Positions 10,303-20,807 of a stretch of 64,000 nucleotides of DNA are shown here, piece by piece; position 1 is the first letter of the stretch, and each line of letters begins with the position of its first letter. The notes below the pieces were generated by a model. The model was not told the origin of the DNA, made no database searches, and saw nothing but the letters and a program-made list of their open reading frames with translations. Source of the DNA: Panonychus citri (taxonomy: Eukaryota; Arthropoda; Arachnida; Trombidiformes; Tetranychidae). A program made the position numbers and the translations under genes. Location of the stretch: contig NW_026515518.1 of the NCBI RefSeq assembly GCF_014898815.1, positions 426,939-490,938 on the forward strand, written 5' to 3'.

Positions 10303-10314
10303 CTTTATATAAAA
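10303..10314. promoter_or_regulatory. Bidirectional TATA box between ATPase and PC4-like genes
   Basis: The near-palindrome CTTTATATAAAA reads TATATAAAG on the minus strand (26 nt before the ATPase ATG) and TATATAAAA on the plus strand (about 37 nt before the ATG at 10351). The whole intergenic space is 73 bp. Confidence 0.6.
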
Positions 10315-10350
10315 AGGGTTTGGATTCTGAGAATTTCGTCAGTGCTCATC

Positions 10351-10929
10351 ATGAGTAGTTCAGATTGGAAAACTTTTACTATCGTTGATGATATAGTTGC
10401 TTTTAGTTTGTGCTTCAATCAAAGTGTTAAACGTATTGATATAAGATTGAAAAGACAAGGGAAATTCACGAAATACGGTGTTTCTCTCACTCCTTCTGAA
10501 GTTGATCATTGTGTTAAGTTTATCACTGGTGTAAAGAACAACCCCGAATTTTATCATCTATCAATTGAAAAAGCTGCTGGAGCGAACTTTTGGTTGAAGA
10601 AAGGGACACAAGTCCTGACAACTTCATCGTTTTGGAAAAAGGTTTCTCCTTTTATTCCTGCTGCAAAATATCTCTGTGGAGATTTAAAAGAGAAGGATCA
10701 ACTGTTTGATTTGTTTATTGTGTCCAAAAGTACTGATAAAAACGATTTATTGGAAAAAAAGTGGGCTATATCTACTAATCCAAAAGATTGTGAAAATATA
10801 TTGGAAATCTTGGGTATTCAAGATAATTCGGGTATTCGTCCTATCGATTTTGAAGCTCTCAACAAATTTGCTGACGAAAAACCTGAAGTTTTTACGTCTA
10901 TGGTAAACTTGTTCTACGTAAACCGATAG
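10351..10929 (+). CDS. PC4-like (p15/SUB1) coactivator-like protein
   Basis: 192 residues from the ATG at 10351, chosen because it opens the conserved part and follows a TATA box; a longer frame upstream would run through the promoter. Residues about 29-60 read VKRIDIRLKRQGKFTKYGVSL then TPSEVDHCVKFI, which matches the PC4 pattern of a beta strand with IR, a basic turn, (K/P)xxxxG(I/V)SL and a helix. PC4 proteins bind single-stranded DNA and assist RNA polymerase II transcription. The C-terminal 130 residues are not typical of PC4. A diverged homologue covering the whole length is present at 46.2-47.35 kb. The call is inference; a different ssDNA-binding fold is possible. Confidence 0.5.
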   Translation: MSSSDWKTFTIVDDIVAFSLCFNQSVKRIDIRLKRQGKFTKYGVSLTPSEVDHCVKFITGVKNNPEFYHLSIEKAAGANFWLKKGTQVLTTSSFWKKVSPFIPAAKYLCGDLKEKDQLFDLFIVSKSTDKNDLLEKKWAISTNPKDCENILEILGIQDNSGIRPIDFEALNKFADEKPEVFTSMVNLFYVNR

Positions 10930-10931
10930 AT

Positions 10932-10940
10932 TATATAAAG
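10932..10940 (+). promoter_or_regulatory. TATATAAAG box of the QGF gene
   Basis: The plus-strand box lies 25 nt before the ATG at 10966. Confidence 0.6.
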
Positions 10941-10965
10941 CTGATCATTATCCAAATATATAATC

Positions 10966-11442
10966 ATGGATATATTTTGTGCATACTTTGATGTTCAGGG
11001 ATTTTATATTAATGGTCTCTTTCATCCTGCAGAGGTATGTATGATAACCAAAAAGATATTTATCATGTAAAGTTAAAAATCTTGTAATTGTAACCCTACT
11101 AAACAAGAACAAAAAAATATAACTTATTTAACCAAGTATCATCATGGATTGGAAATTACGGAGGAAGGAATTCACTTCAAAAGACTTAGATGGGATCTTA
11201 AAAAGATCTACAATCGAGTATTGGCTGAACCATCGATTTATATTGCTTGTAAATCAAAAGAAGCTGCCGACTTGTTGGACTTTTATTCATTACCCAATCT
11301 GAATTTAAATGATTTCAATGTAAATCATGTTGATATTGACACTGGACGTCGTCCTTGTCGATTCCATGATCAATCTAAACAATTTAAATGTTCATATAAC
11401 ATTGTTAAAGATTTAAAAAGACATGTTAGAAATATGTGTTAA
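10966..11442 (+). pseudogene. Maverick-associated YFDVQGF-type protein, two in-frame stops
   Basis: One continuous frame runs from the ATG at 10966 to 11442 but contains two TAA codons, at 11068-11070 and 11074-11076. The N-terminus has AYFDVQGFYING; the part after the stops has YHHGLEITEEGI, a PSIYIACKSKEAADLL segment and a Cys-His-Cys end (CRFHDQ...FKCSYNIV). These pieces in this order resemble a common invertebrate transposon-associated protein of unknown function. The simplest reading is a gene killed by nonsense mutations. Alternatively a GTATGT donor at 11035 and an AG at 11135-11136 would remove both stops as a 102-nt intron and keep the frame. Transcript data would decide. Confidence 0.6.
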
Positions 11443-11921
11443 ACTCTGATTATAATCTTAATAATAAACGTTTTTTTAATATAAAACATTAAATGTATTA
11501 CATACAATTATTCATATTTGATCAATATACAATAGATTATAACTGAAACTTGGATAGATTTAGTGAAAGTAATGTATTGCTATCTCGGTACAGTGCGCAT
11601 TTATGGTTTTACAGGAATTCTGCTTAACCTATAGATTTTGTGCAGCTTTTAATATATGCATTTAACATAACTTTTAAAGAGCTTTCGATTGATATATTGC
11701 ACGACAAGATCGGTTGAATAGTTTCTGAGATACAGAAAGTTCGTAAATTCGAAATTTTCGAAGTCATTTTTCTCATAGAAGGAGACATTTTTCGAAAAAA
11801 ATTTCCATTGACCTACTCGTCTTGAGCGAAGCTCAAGAGAAGTAGGTGAATTGTTAAGAAAATTTCGAACTTTCGAAAAAGCACCACATGTAATTTTTAA
11901 CATTGAGTGTATGGGATACGT
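11443..11921. other. Non-coding stretch with a hairpin
   Basis: No convincing gene. A minus-strand frame of 84 codons (11649-11903) lacks recognisable features. The stretch contains an imperfect foldback: CCTACT (11812-11817) and TTGAGC (11822-11827) pair with GCTCAA (11831-11836) and AGTAGG (11841-11846). Longer flanking arms with GAAAGTTCG/CGAACTTTC elements lie at about 11733-11760 and 11861-11876. Confidence 0.55.
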
Positions 11922-12401
11922 TTAATCACCGTTGACACGTCTTCTCAAGGTATTAATAAACTCGTAATAGAAATTTTCGAGGGTTGACATTGACTTTGAA
12001 CCAACAATATTGAATTTTCGAGATGAGAAGAAAATCGCCACTTGTTTACCCACTCGAAACATTATTCCAGGAAAAAGTTCAGGTTCCCATGTGAACTCAG
12101 GATATTGAATTATTTTATTGAGATTAATTGGAAAATCTATTGTTCCTGAAGCAACAATATTGACTATTTTTGATTTAACAATTGAGTAATTAGGTAACAC
12201 ATTAATTAATACATTAGTTGCTTCATCTAATGATTTCGCGCCTACGACATTGACTTTATTAGAACGATAGATTAGGACTTTAACTTTTCCACAGTTTAAT
12301 ATATTACCACTAAAATAATAAGGATCATAATTAGGAAAATCGTTTGGTTCCAACCTTGAGTTAACTTCGAAACAAATAGTCATATTAACTATTCGATACA
12401 T
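11922..12401 (-). CDS. TATA-binding-protein-like protein (TBP-like)
   Basis: 159 residues, about the size of a TBP core, with two direct repeats. Repeat 1 (about 4-66) has IVNMTICFEVN, then VLIYRSNKVNVVGAKS at 42-57. Repeat 2 (about 79-150) has KIVNIVASGTIDFPINL at 78-94, WEPELFPG at 105-112 and IFFSSRKFNIVGSKS at 123-137. These correspond to the saddle repeats of TBP. Of the four DNA-intercalating phenylalanines, Phe30, Phe110 and Phe125 appear kept and the fourth is Tyr45. TBP nucleates transcription at TATA boxes; here it would act on promoters of the element, most of which carry TATATAAAG. The gene has its own TATATAAG box 27 nt upstream. The frame is intact. It diverges strongly from cellular TBP, so a TBP-related factor with altered specificity is likely. 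Confidence 0.8.
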   Translation of the reverse strand: MYRIVNMTICFEVNSRLEPNDFPNYDPYYFSGNILNCGKVKVLIYRSNKVNVVGAKSLDEATNVLINVLPNYSIVKSKIVNIVASGTIDFPINLNKIIQYPEFTWEPELFPGIMFRVGKQVAIFFSSRKFNIVGSKSMSTLENFYYEFINTLRRRVNGD

Positions 12402-12406
12402 CTTTA

Positions 12407-12428
12407 ATTGATTAATTAATTAATCAAT
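12407..12428. promoter_or_regulatory. 22-bp perfect palindrome upstream of the TBP-like gene
   Basis: ATTGATTAATTAA and its mirror form a perfect 22-bp palindrome between the TATA box (12436-12429, minus strand) and the ATG at 12401. It could be an operator or an RNA hairpin in the leader; AT-rich chance is also possible. Confidence 0.4.
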
Positions 12429-12436
12429 CTTATATA
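12429..12436 (-). promoter_or_regulatory. TATATAAG box of the TBP-like gene
   Basis: The minus-strand box lies 27 nt before the ATG at 12401 and fits the element's common promoter. Confidence 0.55.
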
Positions 12437-12617
12437 GCAATGCAGATGATTAAGACATTGATGATTATATTCGTCATTGACCAAATTAACAAATTAATTA
12501 AGAAATTGTCGAAAAATGGACTTAATAATCAATCATCAATTGACAATTGGTCAGTTGTCAGTTATTCGTATTTAATTAAAGTTAAAAAAGTTTTAATCAA
12601 CTTTAGAAAGTTTAATT

Positions 12618-13049
12618 ATGCCTAAGTGGTTAAAACGATCTGCTAAAAAACAACGACTATTGAAAAAATCGTATGAAATCACTGCAAAAGAACAACAACT
12701 ATTTGAAAAATATAAATGTAAAGAGCTTAGTGTTGTTTTAACCCCCTTGGAATATATTCCACCATTAAAACGGATTAATGTGACCGAAGGAGTTGTGAAA
12801 AATCCATTTTTCATCGGTGAACAATCATCAAAGGAGATTCAAAAGATCATCGAGGAATTGAATGTGCTTCAATCCGAAGAAATACGTGAATATAATGATG
12901 ATTTTGTGCGTTTACTTGATGAATGTTCGGTCACCGTTGAGGAAATTTTCCCCATTGATGATGGATTCATTGATTTTGTTTTAAAAAATGATCTAAAACC
13001 AGTACATGATTTCAATGAAATCATGACTGATGATTTGTTCAAATTATAA
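12618..13049 (+). CDS. Unknown accessory protein, basic N-terminus and acidic C-terminus
   Basis: 143 residues. Residues 1-33 are strongly basic and helical (MPKWLKRSAKKQRLLKKS), a central part contains LTPLEYIPPLKRI, and the C-terminal half is acidic (EEIREYNDDFVRLLDECSV, EEIFPIDDGFIDF, MTDDLFKL). The charge split resembles some transcription or chromatin adaptors, but I recognise no family. It is divergent to the TBP-like gene, separated by 216 bp that hold no clear TATATAAAG box on this strand. It is the last gene I can assign to the Maverick. Confidence 0.55.
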   Translation: MPKWLKRSAKKQRLLKKSYEITAKEQQLFEKYKCKELSVVLTPLEYIPPLKRINVTEGVVKNPFFIGEQSSKEIQKIIEELNVLQSEEIREYNDDFVRLLDECSVTVEEIFPIDDGFIDFVLKNDLKPVHDFNEIMTDDLFKL

Positions 13050-16000
13050 ATAAAATATTTGGAAAATTTGATCATTTTAAGATATACATTTTTATTTTCG
13101 TTTCGGAAAATCAAGTTGAAAAAGTAAGAGAAAAAGAAAGAGTAAATTTGTGTGCCAGAGGTGGCATAATATCACTACTCAAAGTTTCAATTCTAACACA
13201 ATTTAAAGTTCTTATTGTACTTTCACTGTTAATATTTCAAGGTCATTAAAGGTAACAACTGATTATCATGATATCGAATAAAATTTTACAGTTCAACTTA
13301 AAAGTAATCTACTAATTGTGATCATGTTACATGGAAAGTGTTCAAGGTAATCGGATGAAATTGATAATCATGTCGTTAGAAGATAAAATTGATGAGAACT
13401 GGGGATGAGATTATAAACTTAATGAGTTATGGATTAAGTGTGTGTCTTATATGGATAAGATTAAGAGGATTAAACAAGTTACACTTTATAAAGAATGGAA
13501 GCAAGAAAAATATATAATTCGATATGAGATTAGGTTACTCATTGAATCATTACTCAGATTGACCAACAGTGGACACAACAACAATAAAACTCAATTCGTT
13601 TTGCGAGATATTTTTTCTATTCAACATTTTCCTTGGAAACTGTTGGATGCTACAGAGATTTTTTTTCTCTACTATTACTATTAACTGATAATCGTTATTA
13701 GCTTTTATGACCAGTGTCCATTTGGTCATCATTTTTGATAATCATGATGATGATTAAGTCTTTCTCTTAACCTGATAAATAAAAGATATTTACTATTGAT
13801 TTATCATATAGAACTTTTCGAAAAAAAAATTGATTCTTAATCTCTTCCGGTTTTATCATCTAATGGTCATCGACTTAAACAATGATAAATTTACTCCCGG
13901 TAGAGGTCAAATTTGATTCTTTCAATATTTGACCAAAAGACATTAGAAATTCAAATGCTGAATGAGTTCAGAATCTTTGTGAAAAACATGAGGTTAAACA
14001 TGATGGATAAGAAATTAGATTCTGAAACTATTGATGAGCTGATAATGAATACAATGTAATTATGATGATAATCGTTACGATAAATCATAATGTTCATCAT
14101 GATGATTATCATGAGTAAATCAAGAAGTCATTGTTATTTTTTGTTCAGATAGATAATCATATGCTTTAAGACTGTTATCTAAATATTAATGGTCATTTAT
14201 CCGTAGACTTGACATGAGAAAATGAAACTGGACAAAAGGACAATCATCATGATAAACATGATGATCATTTTCAGGATTATTAAAACAGAAGGAAAAAGAT
14301 AAAGAGAGAGAGAGAGTATTTTGTTTCGATTTGTTCGTATTCGTGAAGTTTTCCTTCATGAGATTGGAATGAGATTTTTGATTCACCAGACTGGAAATAA
14401 ATTTTATCTATTTCTCCTTCCCTGAGATTAAACTGAAAGATTTGAGATTTCATGGTGGGAATGTTGAACTTTTCATAAGCATTTTCACTGTGATAACATA
14501 ACTTTCGGCTAACTGGATGATTTAACATTGACATATATTTGTATCAGTTTCATCAGTAGTTTGATAATGATGATAATCAATTTTTACCATGATAGTAACT
14601 GCGTCTCAACAAATAAAGGAGCAAAAATAAATTAGCTAAATGGTTCATCAGAACTCATAGAGATCGCCAATGAATCAGTTCAATTCATTTCTAACCTTTC
14701 TAAGCAATAAACAATTCGTATAACATTTTAACCCGAAAGGTGATTGACATTTGACTCGATGAAAAGTGAGTGTTACAATTGTGATGGAATCAATTTAATA
14801 TCAATTGTAAGTTGATTAGATCAGATTGTCACTCAGGTTCAAAGTTATCATTGAATAACATGTATTCAAACTAACGAGGGAAGATGGTCAATGGTCAGAT
14901 TTTTATCTATCAACTGGAATCAAAGGTAAACTTTCAGAATAAGAATGAAACTTTCTCTGTATTCGTATAAATATTTGATCACATTGTATCTTAACTTATG
15001 TCCGGTAATTGATTGACCAGAAAAGTCAATCGAGAGTCAAGTAAAATGAACATGATGATAAATAACAATAAACATCATTGATATTATTGAATATCAAGAA
15101 ATAAAAGTAGAAATGGAAGAAAAAACCGAAAGGAAAAATGACAAGAATACAATACCTAACGGTCAGTTTCAAGTTATTCTGTTGACCATTTATTGTTGTT
15201 TATCTTTATTTTGTATCGTGTGTGAGAGAGAGAGAGAAAAAAAATTCTGACCATAGTCCAGTTTGGTAAAAGAGAATGATAAAAAACAAGATGAAATGTT
15301 CGAAGGCAATGTTACACTTTTCTATTAATATTTGCTATCGATTATATAATCGATTCTAAAGGAGACTGAGAAATGACCGGGAAACAGATTTCCCTTGGAA
15401 CTGATATCAGACCATGTTGACCATTGTCTGATCATCAATATTCATAGTTACCAATTGAGAAATATATTCGTTAAGTTAATGATCAATTTCCTGTAATTAT
15501 CTGGACATTAAATGATTTCATGTAAAATCATTCAAAAAGACAGATAAGATTTCAGATCGAGTTCATCTCGAATATATTGTTAGAAATTAAATTCTGACTC
15601 TAATCTTTTTGCATATTGAAAACAGAATTACTGGTCAGTGGTCAAAGAGTAGTTAATTAAATCAGCTTCAACTATACATGTTATTTAGAAAACGATAGTC
15701 ACAGGATAGTTCAATATATTATCATGTAGAATTGAACAATAAATTCGTCAAGTTTTAAAGAAAAAAAATTTCAACCTAAATTTTGATCAATTGTAGTCTT
15801 CTTATTGTCTCACATTCATCAGCTCAACGAAAAATTGACAGAAATTTGTAAATGACCATTGGTCAACTCACCGATTAGAAGATTTATTGAAGACACTTGT
15901 TGATTCACGACTGATGAACTAATCTGATGCTCGGAGTTCCAGTCAAATTCACAGTAACACAACACAGTTGATGGATAATAACAAATTTCAAAGAGCTGAA

Positions 16001-16511
16001 ACTAACTCAGAGTTTGAATTTTAAGATTTTTAATAAACAGATCACATGAACTTCACAACATTTACACCAATTTGAATACGTAACTAATCAAAACTCAAAA
16101 GTAAATTGAATCACAAGCACAACGTTATGAGAAGTGAAATAACTTTAATTGTTTGGGTTGTAATTAGAATCATGAGAAAACGGAACAGGAAACAAATTTA
16201 TTATCATTATAAGATGAAGGGGAAACTAAAGTGACATCATAAGATATCAAGAGCAAAGTTGTTACTCTTCGGACATCATTCAATATCTTATCTTTTAGTC
16301 TTAATGTAGATTAAGTGAGATATTTGTATGATTATCATTAAAGAGATAAGATTGAGAGATCAGCAAAAACGCCCAAAAGGTCATCATGCTGCTTCTAGAG
16401 GTTATTTGTTCTCTGAGTTTCTCGAAGATACCTAATTTTAGTGTTTCGATTTTCAGCCTTACAGTTTTCAATTCATTGATGAATTAGTGACGAAAAGATA
16501 TTACAACTTAC
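13050..16511. other. Non-coding: right flank of the Maverick and presumed 3' part or intron of the Ig receptor gene
   Basis: No credible coding exon was found on either strand. The sequence is AT-rich with many ATCATGATGATT-like short repeats and small GA runs (about 14,303 and 15,222). The right end of the Maverick should lie near the start of this stretch, but no terminal repeat could be identified. Confidence 0.5.
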
Positions 16512-16802
16512 AGTTTAGTTTGAGATATGATTTTTCACTGTATCCGGTTCCTTGACTGTTCCTTGCTGAACATTGGTAATGTCCACGTTGACTTCGTTTA
16601 ACTTGTTGAAGGACAAGTGATTGATTGGAGACAATTATTCCAGCCGAGGGATTGGTGTAAAGAGGAACATCTTCAAAAAGCCAAGTGACCTCAGTGACCC
16701 AAGGATTGGCGCGAACATTACATTCAAAATAGACATCGGTGTTTTCACGAATTGTGTCCAATTGAAGGCTAGTACCTAAGACGATTGATACTTGAGGTGT
16801 AT
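16512..16802 (-). CDS. Sidestep-like gene, exon 6 (Ig4)
   Basis: Opens after TTTTCAAG and ends at a GTAAGT donor, so further exons are expected. Encodes PQVSIVLGTSL, DVYFECNVRANPWVTEVTW and GHYQCSARNSQGTGYSEKSY, a typical sidestep Ig4. Confidence 0.84.
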
Positions 16803-17208
16803 CTTGAAAAGGGTAAGTGAGATAATTTTTGTTGTTATTTTTAAATTGTAGCAAAACTCAAAAGATGAACCTTAAAATTGTTGATCTATTATATGAAACT
16901 TACAGTGAATATTGAGAATTGTTTCATCTTTTAATGGTGAGATTGATAATTTTGTGTTGACCACTGAACAAGAAATGACCTTTCCATTGTCTTCTATGGT
17001 CGGTTTATATTGAAACTTTGAGGTTGTTGAGTTACCGTCATTGGAGAGGATTAAACTTGTAGTTACATTCAAAGGCTCATCATCTTTGAACCATTTCACT
17101 TGAACGGGTGGACGAGAACCATAGGATAAGCAGATGAGGTCACTTACATTGTTTGCAGGTAGAAAAGTATTTTGTAGCAAAAGTTCAACACCAAGAGGTT
17201 CAACTGGA

Positions 17209-17240
<32 letters not shown>

Positions 17241-20200
17241 TGAAACTTTCATGAGAGATTCAGAATTAACTCACGAATCATATCAATTGAAACTGAAACT
17301 TCTTTGGGCGGTATAAGGTCAGTATTAGAAACTAGGCACGTTAATACGGTTAATAAGTTATCACGATCGATATTTTCCACGATAAATTCATTAGAAACTG
17401 TTCGATTCTGTGAAATCTGATAGGAATCATCAACCATGTTCCCACCCTTCCACCAGCGTATACTAGGCGAGGGATCACCTTAATTAAATTAAAACAAAAA
17501 AAAACACTCAGTTAAAAATTCATAAGAAAATCATTAGATGTTGAATGAAAAATAAAATATCACAATTATGATTATCATGGTGATATTATTATAAGGAGAA
17601 AAAGAAAAGTTCATTCATCATTTTTAATCTTTTCCTCTGTTCCAGATCACAAATTTTCTGTACCTGAATCATGTAAGTGTTACCATGTAATACTATTGAG
17701 TTGTTTGAATGTTTTCACCATTGATAGGATAGTTGAAGCATCTATTCATACAATGTTTTTCAATTCTCATGCAAGGATGATGGTGATTCTCAAAAAAAAC
17801 TGATTGCCTTATTATGCCTCATGATAAGTTTCAATAAGTTTCAGTAACTATCTATTATTATCGTGATTACTATTATGATAACCATGGGAGAGTATGGGAG
17901 AGAGAGAGAGAGAGAGTGAGAGATGAAAATATTTTGCATAAAAACACATTACTAAGGATGCATAGAAAGTGACTATGATTAAAGGATCTTTGGTAGGAAG
18001 ATGATGATGATGATGAAGTAGAAAAGAGAAAAGATCAAGAATAAGTAGATGGAGTAAGAATATTTAATGATCCCTGAGATGTTTAATGAGCCATAGAATT
18101 TGAGGAGAAAAAAGGAAGAAAACAATTTCATGCAGAATTTTGTTCGAAACTTTTTTTTTCACCAATCTCCCGCTACCACCATTCTCATGTAGATTAGAAT
18201 AGATTATCTGAATTTCAATTGTAAAAAATAGTTGGATTTCAATCTGATTACAATGAATTAACATTTTCCCTGATCGACTTTCTTTATCAACCAAAACATC
18301 AGCTTTTTCCATAACTTTCCAAATCTTGATAATATGGTCAACAAATTTACCTTGACCACTTGGAGCTTTACAAATTTCAATGCTAATACTATTATGTATT
18401 AACACTTGAAACTTTCTATTATGTAGCCAGTTTTTTTTAGTATTGTTGGTCAACTAGTTCAGTGAATTGACGAGAATCAGCAAGTTGATCAATCGATGAT
18501 TAACTTTTGATGATTGAAAGCTAAATGCATTTGACAAGATCAATTTGCAAGCTATGGTTACCATTATTCAATATAATGGTCGCTCATGTGGTCAGTCAGA
18601 TAACTTACCCCCAATAGCTTTACATGTAAGTCTCAGGGTGGTTCCTCTTAGGAATGGGCCAATTACACCTTCCATTCGGGTTCCATTGGAATCAACAATA
18701 ATCACTGATTTAGGTGGAACTATGAAACAATTATAAGAGTTAAAAGATTAGTTAACTTGCTTATTACTCTCATTTCTCAAAATTGGGCCAACAATCAAAT
18801 TTAATAACTTTTTTTGCATCATCAACGATTAGTATTTAGGTTGAACTTTTTTTTCGCCTTCTTTTTAATAATAATCAACTATTAACACTTTTAGAAGTTT
18901 AATTTTCTCTGTCACATGAAATTATCATTATCATCTTGAGTTGCATCATTCTAATGACAACAGAATAGTTTATTAGAACAGAATTATCTCTTTCCACTTT
19001 TACTTTCGATTAAGAAAAAAGAGAAGAGAAAAAAAAATATATTATTTTCTCTTTCGAATTCATAATTTTCTTCATTTCATTTACTCTCTTCTTCTAATAT
19101 ATTGAATATATAATATTTAATAATCACTTTAGGTTCAGAATTATGATGATAATGTTGAGATCTTATTATCGTTCCATAAATATCCCCTGTTAATAATGTG
19201 TTACCCTAATGAACATGAGGATCTTTCCTTTTACTAACTATGATATTGAATTGAATTCACTGGGAGTGAGCATGGAAAACATTTGATGATAATGAAGAAA
19301 TCAGATTCAATTATGGTTCAAAGTCTGAAAGTGATTGAATATAATATTGTTCAGGTAGCGAAATGGGAGGATAGAAGTTCATTTATTGTTCAGTGCGGTT
19401 AAGATGAAGAGAAAAGAACTTTTTTTTACTTCCTTTCTCTGTCTCTGTCTCTTTATCTTGTTGCTTCTTTTTTTCTCTTCCTCTTTTTTTTCGACATCAA
19501 GATGATAAAATGATCAGTGTTGCAAGAAGAAAAGAGAAGACAAGGAAGATGAAGAGACGAATGACAAAAGAAAAAGATTTATATTCATAGTTTACAAGGC
19601 GAAGACGAAAAAAAAACCTATTATACTGCGAAAAGATCCAACTACAAATTCGTGAAATTTGTATGAAGATATTATTATTATGTGAATAGAGGAAGAAAAA
19701 AATTCTTTTTGTCGAAAATTTCTTCATTTCTTACCACCCCTTTATCTTTTCTTTTTTAATATTCTTTCTCATCATCAACATAAACTTTAGAACCTTTTCC
19801 ATGTAGAGCGATTTCAATGTTCGATCCTTATGAAGACATTAACTTGTACCATTACAAGTGAAAAAGATACATCGAAATCATAGATTAACCCTTGGAACTT
19901 TATAATATTCATTGAATTTAGCAAAGAATTTTCTTCATGAAGCCAATTTACCTTTTCCATCGTTTAAACTATTCCATGGTGAGTGAGAAGAAAAAACTTG
20001 TTCTTTCATATATATTAAGAGAGTAGAAAAAAAAATTCTAAAAAATGAAAGGAGAAAAAAAGATATTCTCATAAGAAAGGAAAACCTAATTTCATCTAAA
20101 GCTCTGTTTCCATGAGGATATTCAGTCTGTCAGAATAAATTCTTGTTAAGAGATTCGGTGAAGAAGAAGAAACAAAAAAAGTTCCAAGTTGAAATTACTC

Positions 20201-20766
20201 CTTCTCGAATTGAGTCAAATTCTCGACTGTAACAAAAGAATTATTCCAATGTCAAACAGGCAAAGACAAAAGAAGATGAAAGTTTTGTTCGCCGGAAAAA
20301 AATGGAATAGAGAAGAATAAAATTTATCTGAATCAACCAGAGAAAATGTTATTCATTTTTAGAGCTTTTTGGAGAAAAGAAAAAATCAACATTAACTTGA
20401 TCTTATTCTTCACACTTTGCATCTCTTACAACTCATTCGTTCTCATGTAGTGTGTGAATTGTATCTCTTTCGGTGTGAGTTAAATTCTGTGAAGAGAAAA
20501 GGATAACTTGTAAATGGAAAAATTTTAGGCCATTAATGAGAAGGTGAGATATGGAAGTGAGAAAATGGTATTGAAAGAACAGAATGGAAACATGATGATA
20601 ATGATGATGGAAAGAGAACATTTTTCTCCATCTTTGTTTCGTTAGCAGAAAGAAATATAATAGTTTCATAAGTTCTGACGTGGGTGATGAATAAGAAAGA
20701 GGAGAGATTTTTTTTCCTTTTTCTCTCAGCACAAAGAGAGTGAAAAGTGAGTTTTGTTATTAATAT

Positions 20767-20807
<41 letters not shown>

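Larger units (their letters stand above)
1..13049. mobile_element. Maverick/Polinton (adintovirus-like) element, left end not in window
   Basis: A block of about 14 closely packed genes includes the hallmark set of Mavericks: family B DNA polymerase, retroviral-type integrase, adenain-like protease, packaging ATPase and probable double and single jelly-roll capsid proteins. Capsid-side genes lie on the minus strand and overlap or nearly touch; polymerase and several accessory genes lie on the plus strand. The polymerase and ATPase are frameshifted, so this copy is not intact, although many other frames are open. I could not find terminal inverted repeats: the window opens inside the element, and no reverse complement of bases 1-160 was seen near 13 kb, so the right end (about 13.05 kb or later) is only estimated from the last gene. 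Family identity is from established Maverick gene content; the boundary is inference. Confidence 0.88.

Noticed and set aside
12440..12625. Small plus-strand frame before the 143-residue gene
   Set aside because: Low-complexity Ile/Lys/Asn product running through the intergenic region.
13050..13200. Right terminal repeat of the Maverick
   Set aside because: No reverse complement of the first 160 bases was found, so no boundary is claimed.
18064..18453. 129-codon minus-strand frame between Ig exons
   Set aside because: Lies in an intron of the receptor gene, with no recognisable features.
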